This document shows, in pieces, positions 24,815 through 37,074 of a stretch of DNA of 64,000 bases. How positions within the stretch are numbered: position 1 is the first letter of the stretch; each line of letters starts with the position of its first letter. Below the pieces are notes generated by a model. That model saw only the letters and a program-made list of their open reading frames with translations, did not search any database and had not been told where the DNA came from. Origin of the DNA: Pseudoscleropodium purum (lineage: Eukaryota > Streptophyta > Bryopsida > Hypnales > Brachytheciaceae); contig OZ017799.1 of assembly GCA_963969395.1 (NCBI GenBank), forward strand, positions 12,278,501-12,342,500, in the 5' to 3' direction. The position numbers and the translations under genes were made by a program.

Positions 24815-27381
24815 ATGGCGATGGAACCAAGCTCCAAATTGTCCGAGTCCTTACCTGACGTCGCCATCGCCGACACCGTCGTCCCCGAGTCGTATAAGTG
24901 GCCGGCGCACGAACTGAGTCACGTGGCGCACGATGACTACGCCCAGGACGAGATTGCTGTCATTGATTTGCAAGCCGATGATCTCGACGAAACAAGGAGA
25001 AAGATTCTGGAGGCGTGTGCGAATTGGGGCTTCTTTCAAGTGGTGAACCATGGGGTGAGTCGCGAGCTGCTGGATCGCGTGCAAATCATGTCGAAGAAGT
25101 TCTTCGACCTCCCGCTGGAGACGAAGGAGAAGCTGGAGTGTAGGCTGGAAGGCGATCGACAAATCGGCTATGGCTTCCCGCGTCCCACCAAGCTCCAAAC
25201 CAGTCGCAGGTATTGCATATCCTCATCGTACACTCATGCTTTAGGGTGACCAAAGTTTCCAGTGAAGTTTTGGTTGAAATTCCTTGTTGAAATGACAGGC
25301 ATGGTCTCCTCAGAGTCCAGCACCTTGCGTTTTTCAATTGAAATCTAATACGCTGAAATGTGCACAACGAATTTTGTGCATGCTCTAAACCCTAAAACCC
25401 TATCTTGTGCGAAGAGAAACGGGAAGTGATTGAAAATCAAAGAATTAACTAAAATTTCAGCTGGCACTTCGACTAGCTATTGCTTTTGTTTGTACACTTA
25501 AATTACAGGAGTTCCTCCCCTTCAGCAAAAATTTCTGTAAAATTCTCATATTCCCCACCCATGCTCTAGAATATTAGGGAGAATCACAGTTGCGTGACAA
25601 ATGTTTCTTTGGAATAATGGGCCTCATCTGCTGTTGTTGCTTTTAACAAAGCCTCATTCTCCTTGGATACCCAACCTTCCTAAACTTTCAGTGGGGTACA
25701 AATATCCAATGACAGTGCGTGACAAATGTTTCCAATGACGTTTTGGTTGAAATCCCTCGTTGAAATTGGAGGCATAGTCTCCTCAGAGTCGAACACCTTG
25801 CGTTTTTCAATTGAAATCCAATTCATTGAAATTTGCACAAGAAAGTGTGCCCGGAGAATGCCTCCTAAACCCTAAACCCCTATCTTGTGCCACGAGACCA
25901 ACGGGCTCAGCTTTACAATTCGGCGAATCCACGGGAATTTCTGCTAGCATTTCTCCTGTGACTCTCCCTATCTATTGTTTTCTTTCTACTCTTGAATCAC
26001 AATTCTCTCCCATTCTTCAGTATTACTCATGTTAATTTTAAACTCAATCTACGCTACGTATACCCATGTTTGATGGCAGGATGTGGAGCGAAGGCTTGTT
26101 CGTGGACATCCCTCACGTCGCCGGCTTCGCATCCAGGCTGTGGCCTAAGGACGACCCCACAGGCGCTGGGTTTTGCGACACGATGGAGGAGTATTTCCAA
26201 GCGCTGCGTGAGCTTGGTGCGCTCTTGTTTCGCATGGTGATGGAGGGTTTGGGCGTGGGGGAGGCAGAGAGTGCGAGGTTTGTGCCGAAGGAGCCGGCTC
26301 TAGTTCGACTGAACCATTACCCGCCTTGCCCTGAGCCGGGCTTGACGACGGGCTTAGTGCCTCACCACGACGCCAATCTGCTCACTTTGTTGCACCAGGG
26401 AGACGTTGGAGGATTGCAGGTGTTGAGAGAAGGGAGGTGGGTGGCGGTGAGGCCGCTTTCAGGGGCGTTTGCTGTCAATGCGGGGAACATGCTCCAGGTA
26501 TGAATCTCTCTTTCTACTCATCTACAACACCGTAGCAGTGTTGATTTTACTGACGAAATTTCAGGAGGAATCCTTTAAGGTATCCATTTTGGGGTCGCTA
26601 AATCATGGTAAAGAAAACAGGGGAATCATCAAAACCGAACGAGTAAAGCACAGATTATGTAGATCTCTATCGACAAATGGCTGAGGGATGGATTTTTCTG
26701 TCGCCGCTCCAGTGCAATTGTAAAAGTAGTGAGAAAGATCACTGCTCCAAAGTCCTTATTTTCTTCTGTTCCAATCTTTTTCTTTCTCACAGCTTTGTGT
26801 GGGCTCGTTGTTCTCTAGTATAAATCAATTGAAAACGCACGATTGTCAAGAGTATTTTGACTTGCAGCTCAATGACGCTCTAGTCCAGGTGTAATTGGAT
26901 TGAACGAATATCGGGGATCCGTTTCCATGGCTGCAATTGTGTGGAGTGGTTTCCCTTTACTTCGCAAATTAGAAAGATATTTTTCAGAGTCTTATCTCTA
27001 GTGCAGTAAAATATGCGTTATCTGGGTATTGTATGAATGAGTTATGAATTGTTGAAGTTTGAAGTAGGGAGTATCATTTTGCATCTCGATCGATAGTCTG
27101 CGTGAATTGACTAACGAAATGAACTAACATTTCATGCACAGGTGATAAGCAACGATTTGTGCACAAGCGCAATGCACAAAGCGGTCGTGAACAGGAACGA
27201 AGACAGGTATTCATTGGCGTATTTCGTGCAAGCGCCAGACTGGGATCAGATTTTGCCACTTCCGGAGCTCGTCGACGAGGATCACCCTGCCAAGTATCGC
27301 CCCTTCACATGGCCCGAATATTTGAAAAGCCAGTTGGAACACCCCTCCAACGGGTTGCAACATTTTGTCGTAGCTCCATGA
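24815..27381 (+). CDS. 2-oxoglutarate/Fe(II)-dependent dioxygenase (DOXC type)
   Basis: Three exons: 24815-25209, 26080-26497 and 27142-27381, giving 1053 nt, 350 aa, typical for plant soluble 2-ODDs. The N-terminal DIOX_N part includes 'ACANWGFFQVVNHGV'. The catalytic part has 'LNHYPPCPEPGLTTGL' and the iron ligands H227-x-D229 in 'VPHHDANLLTLL', with distal H283 in 'AMHKAVVN'. The 2-oxoglutarate anchor is R293-x-S295 in 'RYS'. All ligands are present, so it should be active. Members of this class (flavonoid, gibberellin, salicylate and jasmonate oxidases and many specialised enzymes) hydroxylate or desaturate small molecules in the cytosol. The substrate cannot be told from sequence. The start is a good plant context ATG; a second ATG lies two codons on. 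Confidence 0.92.
25243..25912 (+). repeat. Duplicated segment inside dioxygenase intron 1
   Basis: About 25245-25430 and 25722-25900 are diverged direct copies. They share 'gttttggttgaaat', 'gtctcctcagagtc', 'caccttgcgtttttcaattg', then 'ctaaaccctaaa' and 'cctatcttgtgc'. Between them, 25590-25700 resembles 28180-28320 downstream of the next gene (shared 'cttttaacaaa' and 'tggatacccaa'). Confidence 0.6.
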
Positions 27382-27906
27382 GCAGCTTTGCTCCTCCGTC
27401 AAATTTTGACCAAGTTATCGGAACAATTGTGCGCTTACATCGCAAATATAGTGAGGACCATTTTGTCGAAGGTAGATTGCAATATTTGCGTCATTTGAAC
27501 ATATGCAGAAGTGCGTTTCCAGAGCGATCTTTGGATGCAAGAGCCAACTGTGATGAGATTATATATTTGCCAGTGTAAGAATTTCTTATGTAATTTCAAA
27601 GTGGACGGTTCTAAACCAGTGACTCTTCTAATTTAGTCTATGGGCATTGTATCGTATGAGGTGAACGGGACACATTGAACGAGTGATGGTTTGATTATTG
27701 ATGGAAGGGATCAGTGCAATGGGTCAACTACTTCCCAATTCTAACTGTGAGCAGAGGACGATTGCATTGGTAACATCCACTTCCAATTTGTCAACCCTTT
27801 GCAAGTATCTTTCAAAAAGCTCATGTGATGTGTCACTGCAGAGAACAGATGCTAAGTATTACTTGAAAACTTCAAACCTACGGAAAAAGACGCATAGTAA
27901 AATAGT
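27382..27906. other. Convergent intergenic spacer
   Basis: Lies between the 3' ends of the dioxygenase (+) and the elongase (-) and should hold both 3' UTRs. No further gene seen. Confidence 0.45.
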
Positions 27907-30554
27907 TCACTCAAACTTGTCTCCCTTTTCCTTGCTGCTTGAACCCTTGACGACGTACTTCTGAACGTAGAAGTTGCCAAACAGGAACAGCAACGAGATC
28001 ATGTAATAAAACAGAATCTGCATCAAGACAGTGGGTGCACACGATCAGTGGCTGAGAAAAATTAAATATTAGAAAAGATCAACGTTGAAAACTCCTCTGT
28101 GTAATCTTTTGTGCAATCCTCACTGATTAAAAAATCCCAAAACCCTATTCGTCAATCATGGAATGCGACTATTTCTTTTTGTCACATGGCACAATCCAAT
28201 TGGGAATCAGAGATTCATTCTTTGGAAGAATGTCACTCATCATGCTACTGTTTCTTTTAACAAAAATCTCATTCTCCATGGATACCCAATCTTCCTACAC
28301 TTTCAGTGTGGTAGGGACGATAAATATCTGAATATCTTTGCACTAGGTTGCTACCAAAATAACCACGGGGAAGGCATTGAAAAGGAAAATTTAACCTATA
28401 GGGGTAACCCCAAAAAAGTCTTCGTAGAGGGTTCCAACTCCAGGCATTGGACACTTTAAATAATGCCTCTTATGATTCACTCACAGCGCTGTCGAAGATC
28501 CTATTTCACGAGAGGTTAAGAAAGTGACGTATTCCAGTAATGAGAAACAGGCAAACGAGATGGAGGCAAACGAACCTTAATCAACCATTGCGGGTAAGGC
28601 GCCTGAATTTTGAGATCATAGTAAGCCTGAATCAAATTGAGCATGAACTGGAACATTTGGAACTGTGTCAAATACCTGCAACATTATCATACAGTGATTA
28701 AAAAAACTATCACAATTAGGGTTAAGATCCATGTGAAAAGCCCAGAGCAGAAAAGTAATAGCTTTACCTCCCCCAGAAAAGATACTTGGCACGCAATTTT
28801 GGACTGCTTCGTAGGCAAGCAGCCAAGAAGTAATAAGCATACATGAAAACATGCACTCCCGAGTTCAGGGCCGCAGAGAAGTATGCTGCAAGTCAAATAG
28901 AGTATGGAGAGTTATTTAGTTAAAACTCAGAAATCCCCCAAGGGGCACTTGTTACAATTCAAATACTATATTTTCTCACACTGAACACGTTATTGAAGCA
29001 ACATCTGGTGATTACTAAGACACAATAAACTTGTACAAGTAGATTACTACTTTTCCAAACTACATCTTGTCATCTTTTTCTGTAATGAATCTCTCCAAGG
29101 TTTGGAAATATGAATAAGTACAAGCACACAAAAAAAGGCTCCTTGGTCCTTCAGTGATTTGAGTGCAAAAAAGCGCAATTCAATACGATGAAAGTACGTT
29201 ACCTTCACCACCCGGAGCATGATGAGCAATAGCCCACCAGATGAGAGAAATTGAAGAATGATGGTACACATGGAGAAAAGAGATCTGCCTTGTGCTGCGC
29301 TTCATGATCATGATAACCTGTCCCAGTTCAACACCACGACTTCAGTTCCCTGTACCTTAAGGCAATCACGACAAGGGCTTCATAACACAATAATTCCAAG
29401 GACCAACTCACACCCTGCGATTCAGAGCCACTGAAACAGTAGGTGGCCCTCGTGAAAGTGCTCATCACGAAATATCAGAAAATAATGAAACCGACAAAGA
29501 ATGGAAAATGAAATTCTCCTTACAGTGTCCATAAACTCCACGTACTTGGACATGTAGAACAGGTACGTAAGAATCGCCATCTACATTGCACCGGAACACC
29601 CGAACTGTAGGAATCAGCATTCTTGCTTCGACGATACAGCCAATGAATGGCAGTAAACTTAAACAGACTGCCACTTGTGTGGCCCACAAGAAATTCACTG
29701 CTCAGAAGTTATAATCCAATTCATAGAAGAAAGAGAAAAACTATTCGAGTTACCAAAGATTCCCTTTCTAAGACTCACCCCTCCGTTCTCACAGACACAG
29801 GGTCAGAAATCCCCTATAACCTAGAACTCCAGCCTAACCTAATCTTTAATACCCGAAGCAAAAAGTCCGCCGTCTCCGAAAGGTAAGCGAAACCGAGCGA
29901 TCAAAACCAATTCACAGCGAATCAAAAAGCGACCAAAACGTAAAATCAAAATCAAAAAAACTCTCAATCCAATCAATCCGATTGAAATGAAGCAAACCCA
30001 ACCCATCAATCCAATCACCGAACTCATCATTTAGGTCTGCAATGTGCCCAACGAAACCAATACCTCTTTATGCTCAGGATTGTATGCATTGCCCCACAAC
30101 GAGTATCTGCAAAAAAAACAAGAAAAACAAGAAAGGTAAGCTCCAGTCACTTTCCATCACGCCGCCACAAATCGATAACAGCAATAACAGGGGACGGCAA
30201 AATGCCAGGGGGGGCTTACTTGTGCGTGACAGCTTGATAAATGATGCCCACACACATATACAGACTGAGCCCAAAGCAGAATAAGTTATGCACCAGCACC
30301 AACGCCTGCAACCCCAGCGGCTCCACCACTCTGGGCTTCAGATCCTTGGCCTTGATCCAAATCGATCCTGAGACGACAAACGTCAAGTAGAGCGTGACGC
30401 CAATGACGATGGGCGTGGGACTGTCCACTGCCGGCAAGCCTCGCGTGGTGGGCGTGCTCGTGAGCTCCGTGGCAAACACATTCCGCAGGAGCGCGTGCAC
30501 GCCTTGCGTCACATGCACATCCAACTCGCGGTAGAATCCGCTCACCACGTCCAT
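27907..30554 (-). CDS. ELO-type very-long/polyunsaturated fatty-acid elongase
   Basis: Seven exons on the minus strand: 30220-30554, 30064-30106, 29524-29580, 29203-29317, 28768-28885, 28576-28675 and 27907-28017. They total 879 nt, 292 aa. Motifs: 'KYVEFMDT', the catalytic histidine box HVYHH at residues 161-165, 'NSGVHVFMYAYYF' (about 191-203) and 'TQFQMFQF', with seven or so hydrophobic segments, the standard ELO endoplasmic-reticulum topology. ELO proteins condense malonyl-CoA with acyl-CoA. Overall sequence strongly resembles the moss delta-6-elongase PSE1 (290 aa), which lengthens C18 delta-6 polyunsaturates toward arachidonate precursors. Exon 2 is only 43 nt. The start is ATG 30554; a longer open frame upstream encodes a poly-Val tract from a (GAC)n microsatellite and is unlikely to be translated. 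Substrate preference is inferred from resemblance. Confidence 0.94.
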
Positions 30555-30565
30555 GGCAACACAGA

Positions 30566-30595
30566 CGCAGACGACGACGACGACGACGACGAGCT
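30566..30595. repeat. (GAC)n microsatellite in the elongase 5' leader
   Basis: An uninterrupted run of about nine GAC/ACG triplets starts a few bases upstream of the elongase start codon. On the minus strand it is a (GTC)n tract in the presumed 5' UTR. Confidence 0.8.
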
Positions 30596-31065
30596 CCTCC
30601 GACAGGGAGGGGTGAGCATGCGAGGCGGCCCCAAAGGCGGAGAGGGCGAAGTGGGTTATGAATGTGGGTTTGCAGAGATATGGGTTCCAAGCAAAGATGA
30701 CGGACGGAGCCTGCAATGTGGGTGTGATTCTGGATGGGCTGGGGAAGATTCCCAATGGAATGTGAATACGATTATTTCGTGGTGGCGAACGTATTCGAAG
30801 CGGGTGGCGACTGGCACAAGTGCCTGCCTGTGGTGGGAGCGCTTTTCCTCTGCGGCTAAGGCCGGTTTCAGCTAGACAGTCTTGTTGGGCACAGTGCGAT
30901 TATCACCTGAGCGCCATCGCCAGGCTCGGTCCTTGGCCACCAGTAGCCTCAAATCGCGCAAGGGAAGTGAATTCTCTGACACGTACGTGCGAGGATCCCG
31001 ATGTGGCATCATGCATTGGTTCGAGAACTCCTGGCGGACTTCACAAAACAAGGTCGAGTCAGAGA
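30596..31065 (-). promoter_or_regulatory. Elongase 5' flanking region with two relocated copies
   Basis: GC-richer than the AT-rich DNA beyond 31150, so probably the elongase promoter. Diverged but colinear copies sit inside the blocks at 38430-39808 and 44087-45465. Shared words in order include 'aaggcggag', 'ttccaagcaaagat', 'tttcgtggtggcga', 'gcatcgccaggc'-like and 'catcatgcattggt'. Confidence 0.6.
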
Positions 31066-31449
31066 GCCTTACGTTATGGGATGACGATCCATTTCCGACC
31101 ACTTAAGGAATTCAGCATAGCTGCTGGATGCGTGTATTCAAGGAAATATTTTTCCAGTGTAGGGAAATTGATTTAAGAAGGATTCCAAAAAAAAATTTAA
31201 TTTTTTTGGTCCAAATTGAAATAATTTTGAATTTTTTTCCTGAAGATTCTCTACAACCTATTCTTATTATATAGGTCACTACAATTCTGACTATAGGCTA
31301 GTTACAAAATTGATGTAAGTGATAATTACGTACATGCCATGATCATTCTATGCTTTCAATATACACTTCTTGGACATTTCTGCAGCTCCTACAGGTCATG
31401 CCATACAATATGTGAGCTATAATGTAAACAGAGCTATAATTGGAAATAG

Positions 31450-32532
31450 AACAACTGATATTATGGAAATGGGGGGTGGTCGGAAATGGGTTGCCTACTC
31501 TACAATGGGTGCTTGGTTTGGGAGGGGGGAGCTAGCATGGAGTGCTTTGTAAGCTTATTAGAGCATCATCAATCCAACTCTCAAATGGCAAATGTCCATG
31601 TAGAGTTGAAATGGGATTTGCTTTCATGGACTTCCATGATGTTTACACATCTATGTGAGGAGGGAGAAATGACATTTCATGGGTAGCTTGGTTTTGTTGT
31701 CAAACTAAAAGCAACTCCAAAGTTTAATCCATAAATGACATTGAGGATGCTTTATAGAGGATGAATGATAAATAATCTTTCCATACAAGACAGAAGTGCT
31801 AACTATTTATCATCCAAATTTTGTGTGAAAAGCAAGATGATCTTCTACAATAGTTCCAATGAGAGTTGATTTTTTTATAGGAATTATATAAAATGTACCC
31901 AAATGGATGATTTCTATAGTCACCAATTTGTCCTTTTAAAGGTCAAATCAATTGTTGAATTTAGTTTTTCGGAAGTTGGAAACTTCTTCCTCCATTTCCT
32001 TACGGACCTCTTTCCTATAATTTTGTTGGCAAAGGATATTCATTATTTCTTGGTAAAAATTATACACTTTTATGTAGAGTTCTAGAAATATATTTTGTCT
32101 TCCCTACAAAGTTTGGCCAATTCTAATATACGGAAGTGTGCCCTAAACAACTCACTTGAATTATCTTACTCCCTTTGTCCTACTAAAAAACTCCAAAAAA
32201 ATATTTCTAGAAGGATTATATACATGACTAGTTTTAGTATTGGTGATACATGCATTCAAAAACTAGTAACCCATCTCCAAGATATTTGCAAAATTTTGCA
32301 ACCGAGATGCTATTGTTTAACTTCAAAAGGACTAAAGCCTTTTTCTGCAAAAAAAAACACACTCAAAACTATCATCTCTATAGCAAATAATAAAAAAATT
32401 GAATTTTTTTTTCACATCTAATCATAGTGTCTTAGACCTTAATAGTATAAAAACATGTGGGGAAAATTTCGAAAATTTTGACAACACAAATGGCAAGATA
32501 TTTGCGTTTAAAATTAAATAAACAAGCTTTTT
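31450..32532 (+). repeat. Long AT-rich repeat R1, copy A (first part)
   Basis: From about 31620 it is nearly identical to 55445-56361 (constant offset about 3830 with few indels) and more distantly like 46630-47120. At 32525-32532 the word AGCTTTTT continues without interruption into 'agcacattg'. In the copy at 55445 the equivalent AGCTTTCT is followed by a hAT terminus, so this is the empty site. No coding capacity recognised. Confidence 0.75.
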
Positions 32533-33790
32533 AGCACATTGTGTGACTAGATAATATGCACTATAGAGTTTTGAGATTTAAATATTTAATGTGGAAAATT
32601 AAATAGATATTCTTGAAAAATATATATACATATACATATATATATATAATACTTAATTTTTATTCTTTAATAAATTATTAAATAGAAGTATATATGAGAT
32701 AGAAGAAAAATCTAAATTATCAATATCCTTAAGATGGAATTAAAATGCACTATTTCCAATGGTGAGATTGTTTTAGTAAAAAATGAAACCATACGAAAAA
32801 TTTCTTCTTTGAAAAATTGTAAAAATCGCATTCAAAAATGAATCCTACAAGTTATTTTTGCAAGAAAATACTCTAATTTCTTGAAAAACAAGATTGTCCA
32901 TAATTTTCTCACAAGTAATCTAAATGGAATGAATCAAATCTTTCCATGCAAAAAAAATATATAATCATTCAAAAAATTAATTCATTCAAATTTTTTTAAA
33001 TATTTTTTGTTATCCCTTCTCCCTTGTTTTGAATTTATTTGGGCATAACTTTTATTCTTGGGCATCGATTGAAAAAAATTATATTCCAACAAAGCTAATC
33101 AATTTTTCTATATTCAAAAAAAGTTTCAAAAAATTACGACAAAAATTCAGACTATAGGTGCCCAAGATCCCAATTAATCTCTGAAAGGACAATTGTCCTT
33201 TCAAGGTTAAGCACCCAAAATTCATTCAATCATTCATCATATTTGAATATAATTCAAGATAGTGCAAGCAATTCATAAACATTCAATTTCCAAAAAATCT
33301 AGCTCACAACTAGATTGCAAGTCCTTCTAAATTTCCAAACTACTAGTTTAGACTTTAGATAGAAGAAATTTGGTCCACAACCAGATGACAAGTCCATCTT
33401 CAAAATTTACAAATTGTCACCTTAGATTGACATGGATTAGAAAGTTGTGATCTAGAAATAGAGATTGGAGTATGAAAAATCAGATTTTAGTTAAAAAGTG
33501 TTGGTCTTCAAGCAAAATGTTAAGGAAAAGTTAAGTAGAAGTTGAACTCATTGTTATGTCCTATTGCTTGAAATGTACACTATTGTCTAAGCACAACACG
33601 TCAACATCATGGAAAGTAGGCAAGACATACATAGTATACAAAACTGATTTTGGTTGTCAAACTTACTACTTAACTTGTCTATACGAGGTTGTTCAATATA
33701 GCCAACACTTATTGAATGGCCAAAATCAATAAACATAGGTTTATAATGGGACACAAACTACGCCTTGATTTGGAATTTTTTAGTAGAACT
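32180..33790 (+). repeat. AT-rich repeat R2 inserted in R1
   Basis: Absent from the R1 copy at 46.6-47.3 kb, where flanking words join directly near 47115, so it is an insertion of about 1.6 kb. Its part 32320-33210 is a diverged copy of 35050-35985 (shared 'aagatggaattaaaatgcac' and 'caatggtgagattgtt'). Contains a 20-bp perfect palindrome at 33183-33202 bracketed by TTAA. Confidence 0.55.
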
Positions 33791-34900
33791 GAAGTAATAC
33801 TATCTTTTGTTTGGTGTAAAATTAGAGCTTGTGATTATTATCATTGAAAGCGCATCAAAAATCTTTGTAAAGAGACTCAAAGCATTTGGATTTGAAAATT
33901 AGACAAACAAATTAGAATCCATTGAAAGTGAGCTAAATGACCAAAAAATTGATGTACTATAGTATATTACCCTTAAGAAAGTCAATTACACTTCAAGTTT
34001 ATTCCTTGCATTGTTTTCTTGTTAAAAAATACCTAATTGCAACATTTTATATGGGGGGCTTCTTATCTCAACAATGTTATTTTAACCCCTAAAGTTCTTC
34101 AATGTTTTGAGGCCCAAAATTGCTTCAAAATTCTCACGCGCAAAGCATGGCTAAAATCTTCATCTACATTTATTTTTTAATGAATTCAATTATGATAGCA
34201 TTCTTTAGTTAACTTGTTCAAGTACATCTAAAAATTTAGGTGGAAACAATTATAGGTTCATAGTGCTAAAACTTCAAAATGTAGTAGCCTCTTCAAAAAG
34301 TGAAGTTTTGTCTTCAACATTTTTAGGAAAAAACACAAATTTCCCATAACTTATGTGTTTTAGTCAATATGTTGGAAAATGTATGTATAAATATTTAACC
34401 AAAAAAACTTTTATATTCATAGTTTCAAAAAGTAGAAAGTGAAAAGTAGTATGGAATGATAAAAATTGCAAATTCAACATTTATAAGAAATTAAGAATTC
34501 TTAAGTCCAATGGTGATGATGTTCTCATAAAAATTGGTATCCATTTGTTTGAAATTTGAAAATCTTTAAAATTCTATTCAAAAAATAACTTTATAATCTT
34601 TTATTACATCAACTATTGTCACAATCATTCACCTAAGCTTCATCAACATAAATAACTTCTTTTACCTTCATTAGACTTTGTAGAAGTCAAAACTTCTTTC
34701 AATGATAAGCAATTTTTTCTACTATTGTACGAGCTTTTTATAATCATTAGAGGTTTTGGGAGAGTGAAAGGGCCATTTTGGCCTTGTTAACTTTGGTGTA
34801 ATAAATAGTAATGTTATCAAAATATTTAAATAATTGAAAAAATTTGAAAATTTGAAAAGGTTAAAAAATACATCAATTTTCTTTTAAAAATATTTTTAAA
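33790..34900 (+). repeat. R1, copy A (second part)
   Basis: Colinear with 47115-47285 plus 48212-48880 (shared 'ggtgtaaaattagaa', 'gcgcatcaaaaa', 'atacctaattg'-like and 'gttttgaggc'). At 33973-33976 a single TTAA marks where the other copy carries a 926-bp insertion. Confidence 0.65.
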
Positions 34901-35049
34901 AATATATATATTATTCAACTAAATAATATTTTTTGACCAGTAGTCATTTTGCTATGTTAGATTATTGTCAATCTATTGTTGTGGTGCAATTTCTAGGCTC
35001 ACAATAGCTTAGGAACTTCCAAACCTTTAGAAGCCCCAAATTTCTTTTA

Positions 35050-35985
35050 ATCATTTGTGTGGCTTCCTAAAATCTTTACTCCTCGAAGGACCAAGGCTTT
35101 TTCTATACAAAAAACACTCAAAACAACCATTTCTATAGCAAAGAGTAAAAAAATTACTTGTTTTTTTTTTTGCACATTCAACTATAGGATTTTAGACCTA
35201 ACTAGTATGAAAATGTGTGAAAAAAAATTCAGAGACTTTGACTGCACAAATTGCAAGGTATCTACATTTAAAGTGAAAAAAACAAGTTTTTCAACACATT
35301 GCACAACTAGATTAGTTGACTTTGAACCTTCCTAACTTTAATTTTTTGCACTATAAACTTTTAAGCTTTAAAAATTGATGGTAGAAAATTGAGTTGAGAG
35401 TCTAGGTAAAAAACTAAACTAAAAAAAACTTAATTTTTATTCTTTAAAAATTATTAAGTAAAAGTAGTTACAAGATAGAAAAAAAATCTAAATTATTTAT
35501 ATCTCTAAGATGGAATTAAAATGCACTAATTTCAATGGTGAGATTGTTCTAACAAGAAAACTAAATCATGTAAACTTCTTTTTTTAAATTGTAAGAATTG
35601 CATCCATAAATGAATCATACAAGTTATTTTTTCAAGATGTCCTAATTACCCAAAAAACAAGATTGTCCATAACTTTCTTGAAACAAATCCAATGGAATGA
35701 ATCAAAGATTTCCATGTAGAAAAAAATATAATCTATGAGAAGAAAAGAATTTTAATTCAAAATTTTGAATTCTTTTTTTGTTGCCCCCTCTCCCATGTTT
35801 TGAGCTTATTTGGGTATAACTTTTGTTACTAGGCACCAATTGGAAAAAAAATCATATTCCCAGGAAGCTAATCAATTTTTCAATCTTTGAAAAAAGTTTT
35901 AAAAAATCAAGACAAAAATTGAAACCATAGGTATCTATATGAAATCAGGTCTGTCCCTCGAAATGGACAATGGTCTTTTAGGGGT
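35050..35985 (+). repeat. AT-rich repeat R2, diverged second copy
   Basis: Follows 32320-33210 in order, with about 80-85% apparent similarity by eye. It ends in the same imperfect palindrome (GGACAATGGTC type) that is perfect in the other copy. No ORF of note. Confidence 0.55.
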
Positions 35986-36001
35986 TGTCTCCTAAAGTTC
36001 C

Positions 36002-37074
36002 TTAACCTCTAAAGGACCATAAGGCCTCCACATGGCTTTTGCAACTACATTTGTAGAAAATTTGATATACAAACCTTACTAATAGATTGTGAACAACAAA
36101 GAGACCCTACATGATTTTTTCCATCGAATCCTTTGGTACAATCAAATCACGAAATGATCAAGTATGAAATTTTTGGTGAATTTTTTGAGAATAGAGAAGA
36201 TGCTCTAGGTTGTCACTTCACATCTTCATATCTTCTTTTCTACACCTCAAAATTATTTGAAAAAAATTACACATCAATATCACAATGATATGTACTTGTG
36301 GAAAAGAATTAGAAGTTTTGGATTACTTTTGAGCATTAAGATTCAACATTCCCATTTTAGAGTATGTGCAAAGTACTACCTCACCAAACAACTTTCATCA
36401 ATCTTGTCAACAGTGGCATTTTCTCAAAAATTGTGCAATTCTATTCATCTTTTTTTCACAAGAAAGTTATGAAAGGTCTTCTTTCATCTTAACAATGGTG
36501 ATTGTCAAAAGTATTCCACACAAATGAGGAATCATGCTTGTTACAAAAGTTGGTCAAGAAAACAAGAGCTATGCTCAAACACGAAAAAAGTAGAAAATGA
36601 TTCAAAATACAAAATTATTAAGAATTTAGTTATGGAATTGGAAAACACCAATTCCAATAGTTGTAATAAACAATCTACATCCTATGATTTTATTTTTTTC
36701 AAAAACTATTGAAAATTAAGTTACATAAAGAACTTCAAAGTTTATTTTAGAGTAGAGAATCCATACCCGTACACAAACTAAAACTCCTCCTAACTTTCAT
36801 TTCATTAATTAAAATGGAATGATTTAAAGCTTTCCATGTATTTATAAATCTAGAAAACCAATTTCAAATATTTGTTTCCAAAAAGTGATTCTTTCTAATC
36901 TACTTAGACTACCTCGGGTCTAGAAAAAAACTACATATATCATACAATAACTTTTTAATAATATAGTCAATAGTTTTGGAAAAGAATTGGTCTTAAAAGA
37001 AAATTCGTTTGTAGTGAGCTACCCAAAATTGCTATGTTGCCAAAAAAAACACAATTAGGTCATTTAGGGATTAA
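36002..37074. mobile_element. TTAA-ended non-autonomous element, about 1.07 kb
   Basis: The left end TTAACCTCTAAAGGACCAT and the complement of the right end, TTAATCCCTAAATGACCTAAT, are inverted relatives of the window-wide terminus TTAACCCCTAAAGGACCAA. Both ends carry TTAA. Parts are repeated at 42540-43090 and, inverted, at 47600-47960. No transposase frame is present. TTAA target use would fit the piggyBac superfamily, but only the ends support this. Confidence 0.45.

Noticed and set aside
30286..30690. 134-codon minus-strand frame across elongase exon 1
   Set aside because: Arg/Ala-rich shadow in the wrong frame; the neighbouring frame gives the conserved ELO N-terminus.
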